Below, piece by piece: positions 34,016-42,549 of a stretch of DNA of 64,000 nucleotides. Numbering within the stretch: position 1 is the stretch's first letter; every line of letters begins with the position of its first letter. Position numbers and translations under genes: made by a program. The DNA comes from Pontiellaceae bacterium B12227 (GTDB lineage: Bacteria > Verrucomicrobiota > Kiritimatiellia > Kiritimatiellales > Pontiellaceae), in the NCBI GenBank assembly GCA_029432775.1, contig JAROAZ010000002.1, positions 241,048-305,047 of the forward strand, read 5' to 3'. Under the pieces are notes generated by a model. That model was given only the letters and a program-made list of their open reading frames with translations. It had not been told where the DNA came from and searched no databases.

Positions 34016-35494
34016 ATGAGTTATTTACTAGGCATAGATATTGGCAGTTCTTCAGTGAAGGCATCGCTGCTGGATATTGAAACCGGAAAATGCGCCGGCG
34101 ACGCGCACTATCCGAAAACGGAACAGATTATTGAATCGCCCGAGCCCGGTTTTGCAGAACAGGATCCGCAGTGTTGGTACGACACGGCAAAACAGTCGAT
34201 TGCCGATGCCATGGCGGAAGCCGGTGCAAAACCGGAAGAGGTGAAAGCGATTGGTATTGCCTATCAGATGCACGGTCTGGTTTGTGTGGATAAAGACCAG
34301 AACGTCCTGCGTCCATCGATTATCTGGTGCGATTCCCGGGCCGTTCCCTACGGAGAGGAAGCATTTGAAACACTCGGTTCAGAACAGTGCCTAAGCCACC
34401 TCATGAATTCCCCCGGCAATTTCACGGCGGCGAAACTGGCCTGGGTGAAAGATCATCAGCCCGAGCTCTATGCGAAGATCGATAAGATCATGCTGCCCGG
34501 CGATTGGATGGCCATGAAGCTGACCGGCGAAGCCACCACGACGGCCTCCGGCCTGTCCGAAGGTATGCTATGGGATTTTCAGGATGAAGCGCCAGCGAAA
34601 TTCCTGATGGACCATTGGGGATTCGATCAGGATCTGCTCGCGAAAATTGTTCCAACCTTTGGAACCCAGGGCGTGGTTTCTGCGGCCGCCGCCGAAGATT
34701 TAGGGTTGCTCGCCGGCACGCCGGTTTCCTACCGCGGCGGCGACCAGCCGAACAACGCGCTTTCGCTTAACGTATTAAATCCCGGCGAGATCGCCGCAAC
34801 GGCCGGCACCTCCGGTGTTGTATACGGCGTGACCGACGTGAAAAAATATGACCCGCAATCGCGCGTTAACACCTTTGCCCACGTCAACCACAGTGCTGAA
34901 GATCCGCGTCTGGGCGTGCTGCTCTGCATCAACGGCACCTCCAGCTTCATCGCCTGGTTGAAGCGTGCACTCGACAACATTTCCTATAAGGAAATGGATG
35001 AGATCATTGAAGATATTCCGGTCGGCTCCGAAGGCCTCATTGCTCTGCCGTTTGGTAATGGTGCGGAGCGCGTTCTCGGCAACAAAGAAATCGGTGCGCA
35101 GTATGCGAACATCGATTTCAAACGCCACACCCGTGCGCACATGTGCCGGGCGCTGCAGGAAGGTGTGGTCTTTTCGTTCATCTATGGAATGGAAGTGATG
35201 GCCGAAGCAGGGATTGAGCTGAAAACGATTCGCGCCGGTTTTGCCAACATGTTTATGAGCGATGTCTTCTGCCAAACGCTGGCTGGCGTCAGCGGTGCAA
35301 CGATTGAACTCTACAAAACCGACGGGGCGCTTGGTGCGGCCCGCGGTGCCGGTTATGGCGCAGGTGTTTTCCAATCATTGGAAGAAGCCTTTGCCAATCT
35401 GGAACTCAAGAAGAAAGTTGAGCCACAGGAAGGGAACTACAAAGAAGCCTATTCCGCGTGGAAAGCACATTTGGAGAAAGTTTTAAGTAATTAA
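34016..35494 (+). CDS. xylB: Xylulokinase
   Basis: 492 residues from ATG 34016 (MSYLLGIDIGSSSVKASLLD), with GAGGAG upstream. FGGY-kinase motifs: the N-terminal phosphate loop, YQMHGLVCVD, WCDSR, GGDQPNNALSLNV, and the second-half TAGTSGVVYG. It phosphorylates D-xylulose with ATP, the second step of xylose use. Two perfect palindromes lie in the gene (34650 and 35369). The last codons overlap the start of an intergenic hairpin repeat. Confidence 0.95.
   Translation: MSYLLGIDIGSSSVKASLLDIETGKCAGDAHYPKTEQIIESPEPGFAEQDPQCWYDTAKQSIADAMAEAGAKPEEVKAIGIAYQMHGLVCVDKDQNVLRPSIIWCDSRAVPYGEEAFETLGSEQCLSHLMNSPGNFTAAKLAWVKDHQPELYAKIDKIMLPGDWMAMKLTGEATTTASGLSEGMLWDFQDEAPAKFLMDHWGFDQDLLAKIVPTFGTQGVVSAAAAEDLGLLAGTPVSYRGGDQPNNALSLNVLNPGEIAATAGTSGVVYGVTDVKKYDPQSRVNTFAHVNHSAEDPRLGVLLCINGTSSFIAWLKRALDNISYKEMDEIIEDIPVGSEGLIALPFGNGAERVLGNKEIGAQYANIDFKRHTRAHMCRALQEGVVFSFIYGMEVMAEAGIELKTIRAGFANMFMSDVFCQTLAGVSGATIELYKTDGALGAARGAGYGAGVFQSLEEAFANLELKKKVEPQEGNYKEAYSAWKAHLEKVLSN
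34650..34664. repeat. Iterated palindrome TTCCAACCTTTGGAA (in xylB)
   Basis: Perfect match; read as VPTFGT. Confidence 0.85.
35369..35383. repeat. Iterated palindrome TTCCAATCATTGGAA (in xylB)
   Basis: Perfect match; read as FQSLEE. Confidence 0.85.
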
Positions 35495-35497
35495 GTG

Positions 35498-35560
35498 GTT
35501 AAGTTTTAAGTCGAGTGCTCCGGGCAATAGGGCTTAGCACTTAACAACTGAAAACTTAAC
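35498..35560. repeat. Intergenic hairpin between xylB and xylA
   Basis: Arms GTTAAGTTTTAAGT (35498-35511) and ACTGAAAACTTAAC (35547-35560) pair with one mismatch. Inner pairing GAGTGCT with TAGCACT extends the stem. No T-run follows, so it is not a classical terminator. It belongs to the group of self-complementary spacer hairpins described in the findings. Confidence 0.7.
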
Positions 35561-35586
35561 ACTGTTTTAACCACAGGAGATAAATC

Positions 35587-36915
35587 ATGAGTATTGTAAC
35601 TGGTAACACGGAATATTTTCCAGGCATTGGAAAAATTGGATTCGAAGGCCGCGAAAGCGACAACCCGCTGGCATTCAAATGGTATGATGAAAACGCTATG
35701 GTCGGCGGCAAGTCCATGAAGGAAACCCTTCGTTTTGCCATTGCTTACTGGCACACGTTCTGCGGAACCGGCGGCGATCCGTTCGGCGGCGGCACACACG
35801 CATTTCCCTGGTTCGACGGCGCCGATGCCGATACCCGTGCAAAAAACAAAATGGACGCGGCCTTCGAATTCTTCACGAAGATCGGTGCTCCGTACTACTG
35901 CTTCCACGATATGGACATCGTTGAAGAAGGCGCTAACTTTGCAGAGACCGCCAAGCGGCTGGAAACCATCGTTGACTACGCAAAAGAAAAGCAGGCGGCT
36001 TCCGGCATGAAACTGCTGTGGGGAACCGCTAACCTGTTCTCAAATCCGCGCTACATGAATGGTGCCGGCACCAACCCGGATTTCGGCACACTGGCCTATG
36101 CCGGTGCACAGCTGAAAAATGCCATCGACGCTACCATCGCACTCGGCGGCGAAAACTATGTCTTCTGGGGCGGACGCGAAGGTTACATGAGCCTGCTTAA
36201 TACCAACATGAAGCAGGAGCTCGATAACTTCGGTAAATTCCTGACCATGGCGCGCGACTATGCCCGTGCAAACGGATTCACCGGTAACTTCCTCATTGAG
36301 CCGAAGCCGATGGAACCAAGCAAGCACCAGTATGACTTCGACGCGGCTACCGTGGTTGGATTCCTGAATGCACACGGCCTGCAGGACGACTTTAAACTGA
36401 ATATCGAAGTCAACCACGCGACCCTCGCGCAGCACACCTTCCAGCACGACCTTCAGGTTGCGGCCGACAACAACATGCTCGGCAGCATCGATGCCAACCG
36501 CGGCGACTACCAGAACGGCTGGGACACCGACGAGTTCCCGGTCAGCATCCGCGAAACCGTGGAAGCCATGCTCGTGATCCTCGAAGCCGGCGGCCTGCAG
36601 GGCGGCGGAACCAACTTCGATGCGAAGATTCGTCGTAACTCCACCGACATGGAAGATATCTTCATTGCCCACGTCAGCGGAATGGACACCTTTGCCCGTG
36701 CACTTGTTGTTGCGGACAATATGCTGACCAACTCGCCTTATAAGAAGATGCGTGCGGATCGTTACGCAACCTTCGGCGAAGGCAAAGGCGCAGAATTTGC
36801 AGCTGGCAAAATGACGCTTGAAGAACTCGCGGGTATCGGTGCGGCAGGCGGCGAAATTGCTCCGATCAGCGGCAAGCAGGAGCTCTACGAAGCTATGATC
36901 AATCAGTACATCTAA
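35587..36915 (+). CDS. xylA: Xylose isomerase
   Basis: 442 residues, the normal length. Active-site motifs are present: FCFHDMDI-like [26 protein letters not shown], and the metal/substrate block [15 protein letters not shown]. It converts D-xylose to D-xylulose using two divalent metals. It lies between xylB and the sugar porter on one strand, preceded by CAGGAG. A one-mismatch palindrome (35618) lies near the start. It ends in a strong terminator. Confidence 0.98.
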   Translation: MSIVTGNTEYFPGIGKIGFEGRESDNPLAFKWYDENAMVGGKSMKETLRFAIAYWHTFCGTGGDPFGGGTHAFPWFDGADADTRAKNKMDAAFEFFTKIGAPYYCFHDMDIVEEGANFAETAKRLETIVDYAKEKQAASGMKLLWGTANLFSNPRYMNGAGTNPDFGTLAYAGAQLKNAIDATIALGGENYVFWGGREGYMSLLNTNMKQELDNFGKFLTMARDYARANGFTGNFLIEPKPMEPSKHQYDFDAATVVGFLNAHGLQDDFKLNIEVNHATLAQHTFQHDLQVAADNNMLGSIDANRGDYQNGWDTDEFPVSIRETVEAMLVILEAGGLQGGGTNFDAKIRRNSTDMEDIFIAHVSGMDTFARALVVADNMLTNSPYKKMRADRYATFGEGKGAEFAAGKMTLEELAGIGAAGGEIAPISGKQELYEAMINQYI

Positions 36916-36929
36916 AATTGGTTGTTTCA

Positions 36930-36962
36930 AAAAGGGATACCCATGTGGTATCCCTTTTTTAC
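36930..36962 (+). terminator. Rho-independent terminator of xylA
   Basis: AAAAAGGGATACC and GGTATCCCTTTTTT pair around a 5-nt loop, about 15 bp after the xylA stop. The transporter therefore may have its own promoter. Confidence 0.92.
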
Positions 36963-37005
36963 TATTTAGTTTGTTAGTCCTGTTAACATATTAAGGAGAG
37001 AGCGT

Positions 37006-38409
37006 ATGTCTCATAAGGATGATTCAACCAACATGGGTTTTGTGATCCTGATCAGTGTTGTTGCCACGATCGGCGGCTTCCTGTTCGGATTCGACAGCGG
37101 GGTGATTAACGGAACCGTCGATGGGTTGAGAACCGCATTCGACCTGACTGCGGCGGAACTGGGTTCAAGCGTGGCCTCCATGCTGCTGGGCTGTGCAGTC
37201 GGTGCCTTTTTTGCCGGCACGCTGGCAGATAAGCTGGGGCGGCGGACGATTCTAATTGTGGCAGCTGTCTTCTTCTCCGTCAGTGCCTGGGGTTCAGGTA
37301 TTGCAAATGGGGTTAATGAATTTATTGTTTACCGTATTCTCGGCGGCCTGGCTGTCGGAGCGGCTTCGGTTCTGGCACCGGCGTATATCAGTGAGGTCAC
37401 GCCGGCCCGTTTCCGCGGTGCAATGACCACCATTCAGCAGATCGCCATTATTACCGGTCTGTTCCTGGCCTTTTTGAGCAATTATATGATTGCCGGAAAA
37501 GCGGGGGGATCCACATTGGAATTTGCCATGGGCTTCGAAGCCTGGCGCTGGATGTTCTGGATTGAACTCGCGCCGGCAGTAACCTTTTTCTTTGCATTGC
37601 TTTTCATTCCGGAAAGTCCGCGCTTCCTGGTCGCCAGCGGCAAAAAAGATAAGGCCCTGACTGTACTCACCAAGTTGATGGGTGAAGAAGCTCAGGCTAA
37701 ACTTACTGAAATTGATGCTTCGCTTTCTGCTGACCATCACAAACCGAGCCTGAAAGATATTGTCGACAAGAAATTCGGTATTCGCCCGCTGGTCTGGGTG
37801 GGTATCGGACTGGCTGTCTTCCAGCAGCTCGTCGGTATTAATGTAATTTTCTACTATGGTGCCGTACTCTGGCAGTCCGTCGGCTTTAATGAGGCGGATG
37901 CCCTGTTGATTAATGTAATCAGTGGAGGGGTGAGTATTGGAGCATGTATTGCCACTGTTCTGCTCGTTGATAAAATTGGACGCAAGCCGCTGCTTTGGGG
38001 TGGTTCCATTGGCATGACGGTTACGTTGGGTATTATGGCAACGGTCTTCTTGCGCGCTTCAGTTGGCGATGATGGGAATCTGGCTCTTACCGGTGCGGCT
38101 GGTCCCATTGCTCTGGTTGCTGCAAATCTCTATGTCATTTTCTTTAATATGTCCTGGGGTCCTGTGATGTGGGTCATGCTGGGCGAAATGTTCCCGAACC
38201 AGATCCGTGGTTCCGGTCTTGCGGTTGCCGGTTTAGCCCAATGGGGAGCGAACTGGCTGGTCACAATCACCTTCCCGATTCTCCTTGCGGGTATTGGGCT
38301 GGGTGGCGCATACGGGCTGTATGGCTTCTTCGCTCTGATCTCCGTATTCTTCGTTTTGAAATTCGTTCATGAAACCAAAGGCGTTGAGTTGGAAGACATG
38401 AAAGGCTAA
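37006..38409 (+). CDS. MFS sugar porter (XylE-like)
   Basis: 467 residues, 12 membrane helices. Sugar-porter signatures: FGFDSGVINGTVDGL, DKLGRRTILIV, PESPRFLVASGKKDKA, QQLVGINVIFYYG, and GEMFPNQIRGSGLAV. It imports a hexose or pentose, probably xylose by proton symport given the xylA-xylB neighbours. AGGAG precedes the ATG. Transport substrate is inferred from context only. Confidence 0.93.
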   Translation: MSHKDDSTNMGFVILISVVATIGGFLFGFDSGVINGTVDGLRTAFDLTAAELGSSVASMLLGCAVGAFFAGTLADKLGRRTILIVAAVFFSVSAWGSGIANGVNEFIVYRILGGLAVGAASVLAPAYISEVTPARFRGAMTTIQQIAIITGLFLAFLSNYMIAGKAGGSTLEFAMGFEAWRWMFWIELAPAVTFFFALLFIPESPRFLVASGKKDKALTVLTKLMGEEAQAKLTEIDASLSADHHKPSLKDIVDKKFGIRPLVWVGIGLAVFQQLVGINVIFYYGAVLWQSVGFNEADALLINVISGGVSIGACIATVLLVDKIGRKPLLWGGSIGMTVTLGIMATVFLRASVGDDGNLALTGAAGPIALVAANLYVIFFNMSWGPVMWVMLGEMFPNQIRGSGLAVAGLAQWGANWLVTITFPILLAGIGLGGAYGLYGFFALISVFFVLKFVHETKGVELEDMKG

Positions 38410-38416
38410 GCCGAAC

Positions 38417-38431
38417 TTCCAATCATTGGAA
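38417..38431. repeat. Iterated palindrome TTCCAATCATTGGAA (after sugar porter)
   Basis: Perfect match in the gap after the sugar porter, just before its terminator. Confidence 0.85.
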
Positions 38432-38435
38432 AATG

Positions 38436-38467
38436 GAAAACGCGTCTGGAAACGGGCGCGTTTTTTG
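38436..38467 (+). terminator. Terminator of the sugar porter gene
   Basis: AAAACGCG and CGCGTTTTTT flank a 12-nt loop, shortly after a perfect iterated palindrome at 38417-38431. Confidence 0.75.
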
Positions 38468-38479
38468 CATCCCGGGGAA

Positions 38480-40018
38480 CTATTTCCGGGTTTCGATGAA
38501 GGCATCCCACAGGGGACGGTCGATGTGCACAGCCAGCAGGGTGTCGGGACGGAGGCCGTAATATTCGGAGAGATAGGCATCCGGATCAGCTTCAAAATCC
38601 GCCGGTGTAATAATAATCGAAGGTTTAATCCGGCCGGGCACTTCCCGGGCATAGGTCCAGTATCCAATGTTCGGAAACTTCCGCAGGTAGAAGGGCAGGG
38701 GCCAGGTGGAATCCGGCTTCGCGATCACCTGAATATACATTTTGTTTCCGTCCGGGCTCACGGCTTCCAGTTCGTGAATGCGCTTAACGAGGTTCTTAAA
38801 ATCGGGCGATGTGTGCGCGTAGACATAAGGATTCCGATAATCGGCGGCATAGCGGAAAACCGTTCGCTGGGCCAGGCGATAGGTGGTGAACACCGGAATG
38901 GCCAGCGCCGCAACAAGAGCCATGCGGACGATCAAGGCGGTTTTACGGTTGGTTATGTTTCCGCTGCATCCGGCGAATAGACTCGCAACGCCGATCGCGG
39001 CAAGCAGAATCCAGCCATGCAGGAAAGAGAGAATACACCAGGGTGTTTTATACGAGAGTACGGAATAGGCCGTCATCAGCAACAACGTATAGAACATCAG
39101 AAAACGGGCCAGGCCGAGATCGCAGTTGCCCGGAATTTTTTTCAGGACGATGGCGCCGCATCCAACAAGCCCGAGCCCGAAAGCGAGTCCTTCGCTCCAG
39201 CGCGGGCCGCCGTCGAACCGGTAGACCGTGAGTATGCGCAGGAAATAATTCCACGGCTGAACATGGTCGGTTTCGATACCCGAACCGCGGGACACATAGC
39301 CTTTAAAGGCCAGAATCGATTCCAGCGGGCCGTCCATATTGGTGAAGAACGAGGAAAAGAGCACGAAAGCAATCACGCCCGCAAAAAGCAACGCGAGCCC
39401 GATGTTCTTGAGCGGAAAGTGTCTGATGTGCGCAAGAAAGGCACAGATGATAATCGAGCCGATCATGGCGGCATAGCTGATGACCGCGGTTTCCTTGGTG
39501 GCAAACATGAGGCCGAGTGCCACACCGCACAGCATGGCCCAGCGCCGGGAACCGCTTTGAACGGAGAGCCAGCCGGATCCAATTGCCAGCAGCGTGAATG
39601 CCACGAGCAGGATCTCCTGAATATAGAACCGGCTGTAGTAGGCCATCGCCGGGGAAATGGCTGTGAGCAAAGCCGTAATCAGAACCGCAATGCATCCAAT
39701 GCCGCTGCGCAGCAGGGGAATGAGCAGCATCAACAGCATTCCGAAAATGACGGGGATGATGCGGTAGGTAAACTCCGAGGTCTCAGCAAAGGTTTTAACG
39801 CCGGTCAGTTTGGCAATCGGGAGGGTCAGATAGTAGAGCGTCGGACCGTGATGGTCGTCTGCATCATAGTTGTAGGTTCCCTCTTCCAGCAGAATGCCGA
39901 AGCGGTAGGCCTGGTTGGCTTCGTCGTGATGCAAAGGGCGATCTGCCAGTTTCGGGACGCGCAGCATCAGACCGGCAAAGAGGATCAGCAGAAAGGCGAT
40001 GGGCATCCACTTGTTCAT
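38480..40018 (-). CDS. Agl23-like membrane glycosyltransferase (TIGR03663 family)
   Basis: 512 residues from ATG 40018; a TTG at 40042 is less likely. There are about eleven hydrophobic helices. After the first helix comes DRPLHHDEANQAYRFG, the acidic motif of GT-C/PMT-like transferases, followed by YNYDADDHHGPTLYYL. This matches the TIGR03663 family (called flippase activity-associated protein Agl23). It likely handles lipid-linked sugars at the membrane. A perfect palindrome (40037-40051) lies in the leader region. Confidence 0.82.
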   Translation of the reverse strand: MNKWMPIAFLLILFAGLMLRVPKLADRPLHHDEANQAYRFGILLEEGTYNYDADDHHGPTLYYLTLPIAKLTGVKTFAETSEFTYRIIPVIFGMLLMLLIPLLRSGIGCIAVLITALLTAISPAMAYYSRFYIQEILLVAFTLLAIGSGWLSVQSGSRRWAMLCGVALGLMFATKETAVISYAAMIGSIIICAFLAHIRHFPLKNIGLALLFAGVIAFVLFSSFFTNMDGPLESILAFKGYVSRGSGIETDHVQPWNYFLRILTVYRFDGGPRWSEGLAFGLGLVGCGAIVLKKIPGNCDLGLARFLMFYTLLLMTAYSVLSYKTPWCILSFLHGWILLAAIGVASLFAGCSGNITNRKTALIVRMALVAALAIPVFTTYRLAQRTVFRYAADYRNPYVYAHTSPDFKNLVKRIHELEAVSPDGNKMYIQVIAKPDSTWPLPFYLRKFPNIGYWTYAREVPGRIKPSIIITPADFEADPDAYLSEYYGLRPDTLLAVHIDRPLWDAFIETRK

Positions 40019-40036
40019 GGGAGAAAGATAATCCTT

Positions 40037-40051
40037 TTCCAACGATTGGAA
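40037..40051. repeat. Iterated palindrome TTCCAACGATTGGAA (before Agl23-like gene)
   Basis: Perfect match in the leader of the Agl23-like gene. Confidence 0.85.
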
Positions 40052-40054
40052 ATA

Positions 40055-40090
40055 AAAAACCCGGAGGCGTTATGCCATCCGGGTTTTATC
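40055..40090 (-). terminator. Terminator of the 40108 gene, possibly bidirectional
   Basis: AAAACCCGGA and TCCGGGTTTTTT enclose a 13-nt loop. It lies about 18 bp beyond the stop of the discoidin-like gene on the minus strand. Confidence 0.85.
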
Positions 40091-40107
40091 AGAACGCTGG
40101 TTCGGGC

Positions 40108-40761
40108 TTACTTGCCGAACACTTCAACTTCGATGTAGTGGTTCATGTCGGAACCGGTAGAGCCGTTGGAATACAGACGGATGAACTGTCCTTTAATACC
40201 CTTGGCATCAACCAGTTTACCTTTGTTGGTTTCAACGTATTCTTTGTCTTTACCCACACCCAGACCGGCGGAGTTGTCGTGGTCGTTGTTGAAAACCGTC
40301 TGAACGTTTTCAATGAAGTCCGCATCGTCCGCAACCTGAATGATTACATCACGATAAGCGCGGCCCTGTGCGTGGTAGTGCCACAGAGCAACCGCAAAGA
40401 TATCTTTCTTGGCGCCGAGATCGATCTGTACCCACTGTACGCCCGGGCCGAGTTCCACGTAGGAACCGTCCGCGCCGTCTTTGTCGCCATCGGTCACATA
40501 TTCAAGTTCACCGATCACCGGGAAGTCGTCAGAGCTGGTGACTTCTTTTTCAGCTGCAACATTGGTGGTGCCTTTGGGAACCATGATTTCCGGAATAACG
40601 GCCTTCCGTTCCAGATTCGGGGTTTTGATACTCTTCGGCGTACCCGCAAAAAGCGGCTTTGGCAGCTCGAGTTCAAGTTTTTCCATTTCTTCGGCAACGG
40701 CTGTGCCTGCGAATACCGCTGCGAGTGCGGCAACTGTTACGAGTTTCAATTGATATTTCAT
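40108..40761 (-). CDS. Secreted protein with discoidin (F5/8 type C)-like domain
   Basis: 217 residues with a signal peptide (LVTVAALAAVFAGTAVAE). The mature part after about residue 75 looks like a galactose-binding/discoidin fold: YVELGPGVQWVQIDLGAKKD, ALWHYHAQGRAYRDVIIQVA, and a final GQFIRLYSNG strand. Such domains bind carbohydrate. It is monocistronic with its own terminator. An enzymatic role is not evident. Confidence 0.75.
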   Translation of the reverse strand: MKYQLKLVTVAALAAVFAGTAVAEEMEKLELELPKPLFAGTPKSIKTPNLERKAVIPEIMVPKGTTNVAAEKEVTSSDDFPVIGELEYVTDGDKDGADGSYVELGPGVQWVQIDLGAKKDIFAVALWHYHAQGRAYRDVIIQVADDADFIENVQTVFNNDHDNSAGLGVGKDKEYVETNKGKLVDAKGIKGQFIRLYSNGSTGSDMNHYIEVEVFGK

Positions 40762-40846
40762 CTTTTAGTTTCTCCATTAAAAGGGGGGTAATCTACACCG
40801 CCCGTGTTTTGGTGTCTTGTACATAAAACGCTTTCGCTCGCACATT

Positions 40847-41647
40847 TCAGACACCGATTTTTATTAATGATTTGTCCTGTTTCACCACAAAAGCGGTAAT
40901 TTCGGGGTTTTCTCTGCAGAGCACTTCAATCTTTTCCGGAGGCATCATCATAAAGGCCGTGGAAAGCGCGTCCGATGCCGCCGCCGATGGATGAACCGCC
41001 CACGCAGCCAGATGCCGCTGTGCCGGTTTCCCCGTCTTTGGATTCACAATATGGTCGCCCTTCACTTCGGTTCCCGAGCCGCTGAGTGCCTGATCTTCGA
41101 GCTTCAGCTGGGTGAGGCCCACCTTTTCGCCCCACGGACCGCCCACGCCGATATCCCATTTTTTACCGAGCGCCAGCACCGTGCTGGTTCCGCCGTTGAT
41201 GACCGCCTTCTCAATATCCCAGTCGGCCAGAATGTCTTTCGCCAGATCGATGGCATAGCCTTTACCGATACCGCCCAGATTCACTTCGCCCTTGCCATCT
41301 TTTTTCCAGCCGATGGAAAAATTGGCACGGTCGATTTCCAACCATTGGAAACCCGTTCCGAGGGTGGGATCAAACAGGCCGCCCGAAACGGTGTGAGCCC
41401 AGACCGCTCGTTCAAGACACTCGATCGCTTCAAGCGTCACCCGGACCGATTCGCCGGGCTTCAGCAGATTCACCTGCCCGATGTCGCTGCCGGGATCATA
41501 CTTATTCAGCAGATCATTGATCCGGTCAATTTCGCGGAACACCGCGCCCGCCGCCTGACGGGCATACTCCTGCTCCACGCCCTCAATGATCACCTCAAAC
41601 AAGGTGGTCATCGCTTCATACGTAAAACTGTGATTCGGGAGCGTCAT
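40847..41647 (-). CDS. apbE: FAD:protein FMN transferase (ApbE)
   Basis: 266 residues from ATG 41647. Motifs: INDLLNKYDPGSDIGQVN, VNLGGIGKGYAIDLA (FAD-binding), NGGTSTVLALGKKWDIGV and SDALSTAFMMM. ApbE attaches FMN covalently to Thr/Ser of target flavoproteins such as Rnf or Nqr subunits. No lipobox is seen, unlike many ApbE. It was probably the last gene of the operon that starts at 46459, now separated from the cytochrome by the GxxExxY unit. One perfect palindrome (41336) lies in the gene. Confidence 0.92.
   Translation of the reverse strand: MTLPNHSFTYEAMTTLFEVIIEGVEQEYARQAAGAVFREIDRINDLLNKYDPGSDIGQVNLLKPGESVRVTLEAIECLERAVWAHTVSGGLFDPTLGTGFQWLEIDRANFSIGWKKDGKGEVNLGGIGKGYAIDLAKDILADWDIEKAVINGGTSTVLALGKKWDIGVGGPWGEKVGLTQLKLEDQALSGSGTEVKGDHIVNPKTGKPAQRHLAAWAVHPSAAASDALSTAFMMMPPEKIEVLCRENPEITAFVVKQDKSLIKIGV
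41336..41350. repeat. Iterated palindrome TTCCAACCATTGGAA (in apbE)
   Basis: Perfect match; read as FQWLE. Confidence 0.85.
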
Positions 41648-41649
41648 AA

Positions 41650-41676
41650 GCAAAATGATTCAGAGCAAAATGATTA
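41650..41676. repeat. Left arm of inverted repeat flanking the GxxExxY gene
   Basis: Two direct copies of GCAAAATGATT separated by CAGA. It is the inverted counterpart (26 of 27 bp) of the arm at 42523-42549. It lies just upstream of the apbE start. Confidence 0.9.
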
Positions 41677-41712
41677 ACTTTGCTACGGGAACCTGTTTAG
41701 AGAGTTTTGTGT

Positions 41713-42516
41713 TCATTTGGACAACGTGCGGAATTCGATATTATGATGGTTCAGGTTGATCCATTGGACGGATTTTAGATTAGTGTGTGAAAGGAATCGG
41801 AGCAGATCCTTTTTGTAGTAGTTAATGTTTTTCGTTGTAGCTGTAATTTTGAATGCTGTGCCCTCGCTGAGCATACGAACGTTCTGAGTTCCAAGTACGT
41901 TGCCTCCGGAAATGACTTCGACGGGCGTTAAGATCCTTTCAGGTCCGCCGAGGAAATGTGTCACGGCATCCGTGTATAAAGTCGTATCAAGGAATGCTCC
42001 CCAGTCGCCAAGCAAAGCCAGCATCACTCCCTTAAGCTGTTGCGAGCTTGCGCCCAGGTTCTCCCATTCAGAATCTTTAATTGTTAGACGTCTTCGTTTT
42101 TCAAAAGTGAGGTTGGTGGAAACAAATTCATGTTGAAGAGACTGCGATCTGAAATTCAGAAGCGTGCCATGGAAGAGGTCGAGCAACATGAGATAGTGCA
42201 GGAGTTGCTTCCTATGGTTCTCGTTAAACGCGTCCACCGTTTTTGTCTCGTAGACAATGCCGTTTCCCACAAGTAAATCGACAAAGTAGCTTTTGGAATA
42301 TTCTTTGTATGAAACCAAAATCTCAATTTCAGTGGTACTGGTTGGCATTCCATTCGCGAGACATGCAGCATGCAGGGCATTCTGGTAGATCTTTTCATGG
42401 CAAAAGCGACCCAGTTCACTATGAACACGAAAAGCCAAACCCATAACTTTTTCATTGGTCAGATGAAAATCAGTTTGGCTAACGTGTTCTATAGGAACTT
42501 TAGTCTGAACAGGCAT
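41713..42516 (-). CDS. GxxExxY family protein
   Basis: 267 residues. The N-terminal half has the family pattern: LAFRVHSELGRFCHEKIYQN (GxxExxY-like, here GRFCHEKIY), then DLLVGNGIVYETKTVDAFNE and a QLLHYLML helix, consistent with a PD-(D/E)xK-type nuclease-like fold. The C-terminal half (about 130-267) is an added domain I do not recognise. It is the only gene inside a 900-bp unit bounded by 27-bp inverted repeats. The biochemical role of the family is not established. Confidence 0.8.
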   Translation of the reverse strand: MPVQTKVPIEHVSQTDFHLTNEKVMGLAFRVHSELGRFCHEKIYQNALHAACLANGMPTSTTEIEILVSYKEYSKSYFVDLLVGNGIVYETKTVDAFNENHRKQLLHYLMLLDLFHGTLLNFRSQSLQHEFVSTNLTFEKRRRLTIKDSEWENLGASSQQLKGVMLALLGDWGAFLDTTLYTDAVTHFLGGPERILTPVEVISGGNVLGTQNVRMLSEGTAFKITATTKNINYYKKDLLRFLSHTNLKSVQWINLNHHNIEFRTLSK

Positions 42517-42522
42517 CCTGAG

Positions 42523-42549
42523 TAATCATTTTGCTCTTAATCATTTTGC
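42523..42549. repeat. Right arm of inverted repeat flanking the GxxExxY gene
   Basis: Inverse of the left arm: two copies of AATCATTTTGC separated by TCTT. It overlaps the 3' end of the multihaem cytochrome gene, supplying its last three sense codons (Gln-Asn-Asp) and the stop. Confidence 0.9.

Noticed and set aside
41650..42549. Calling the GxxExxY unit an insertion sequence
   Set aside because: There is no transposase and no target duplication visible, so it is reported only as an inverted-repeat unit.
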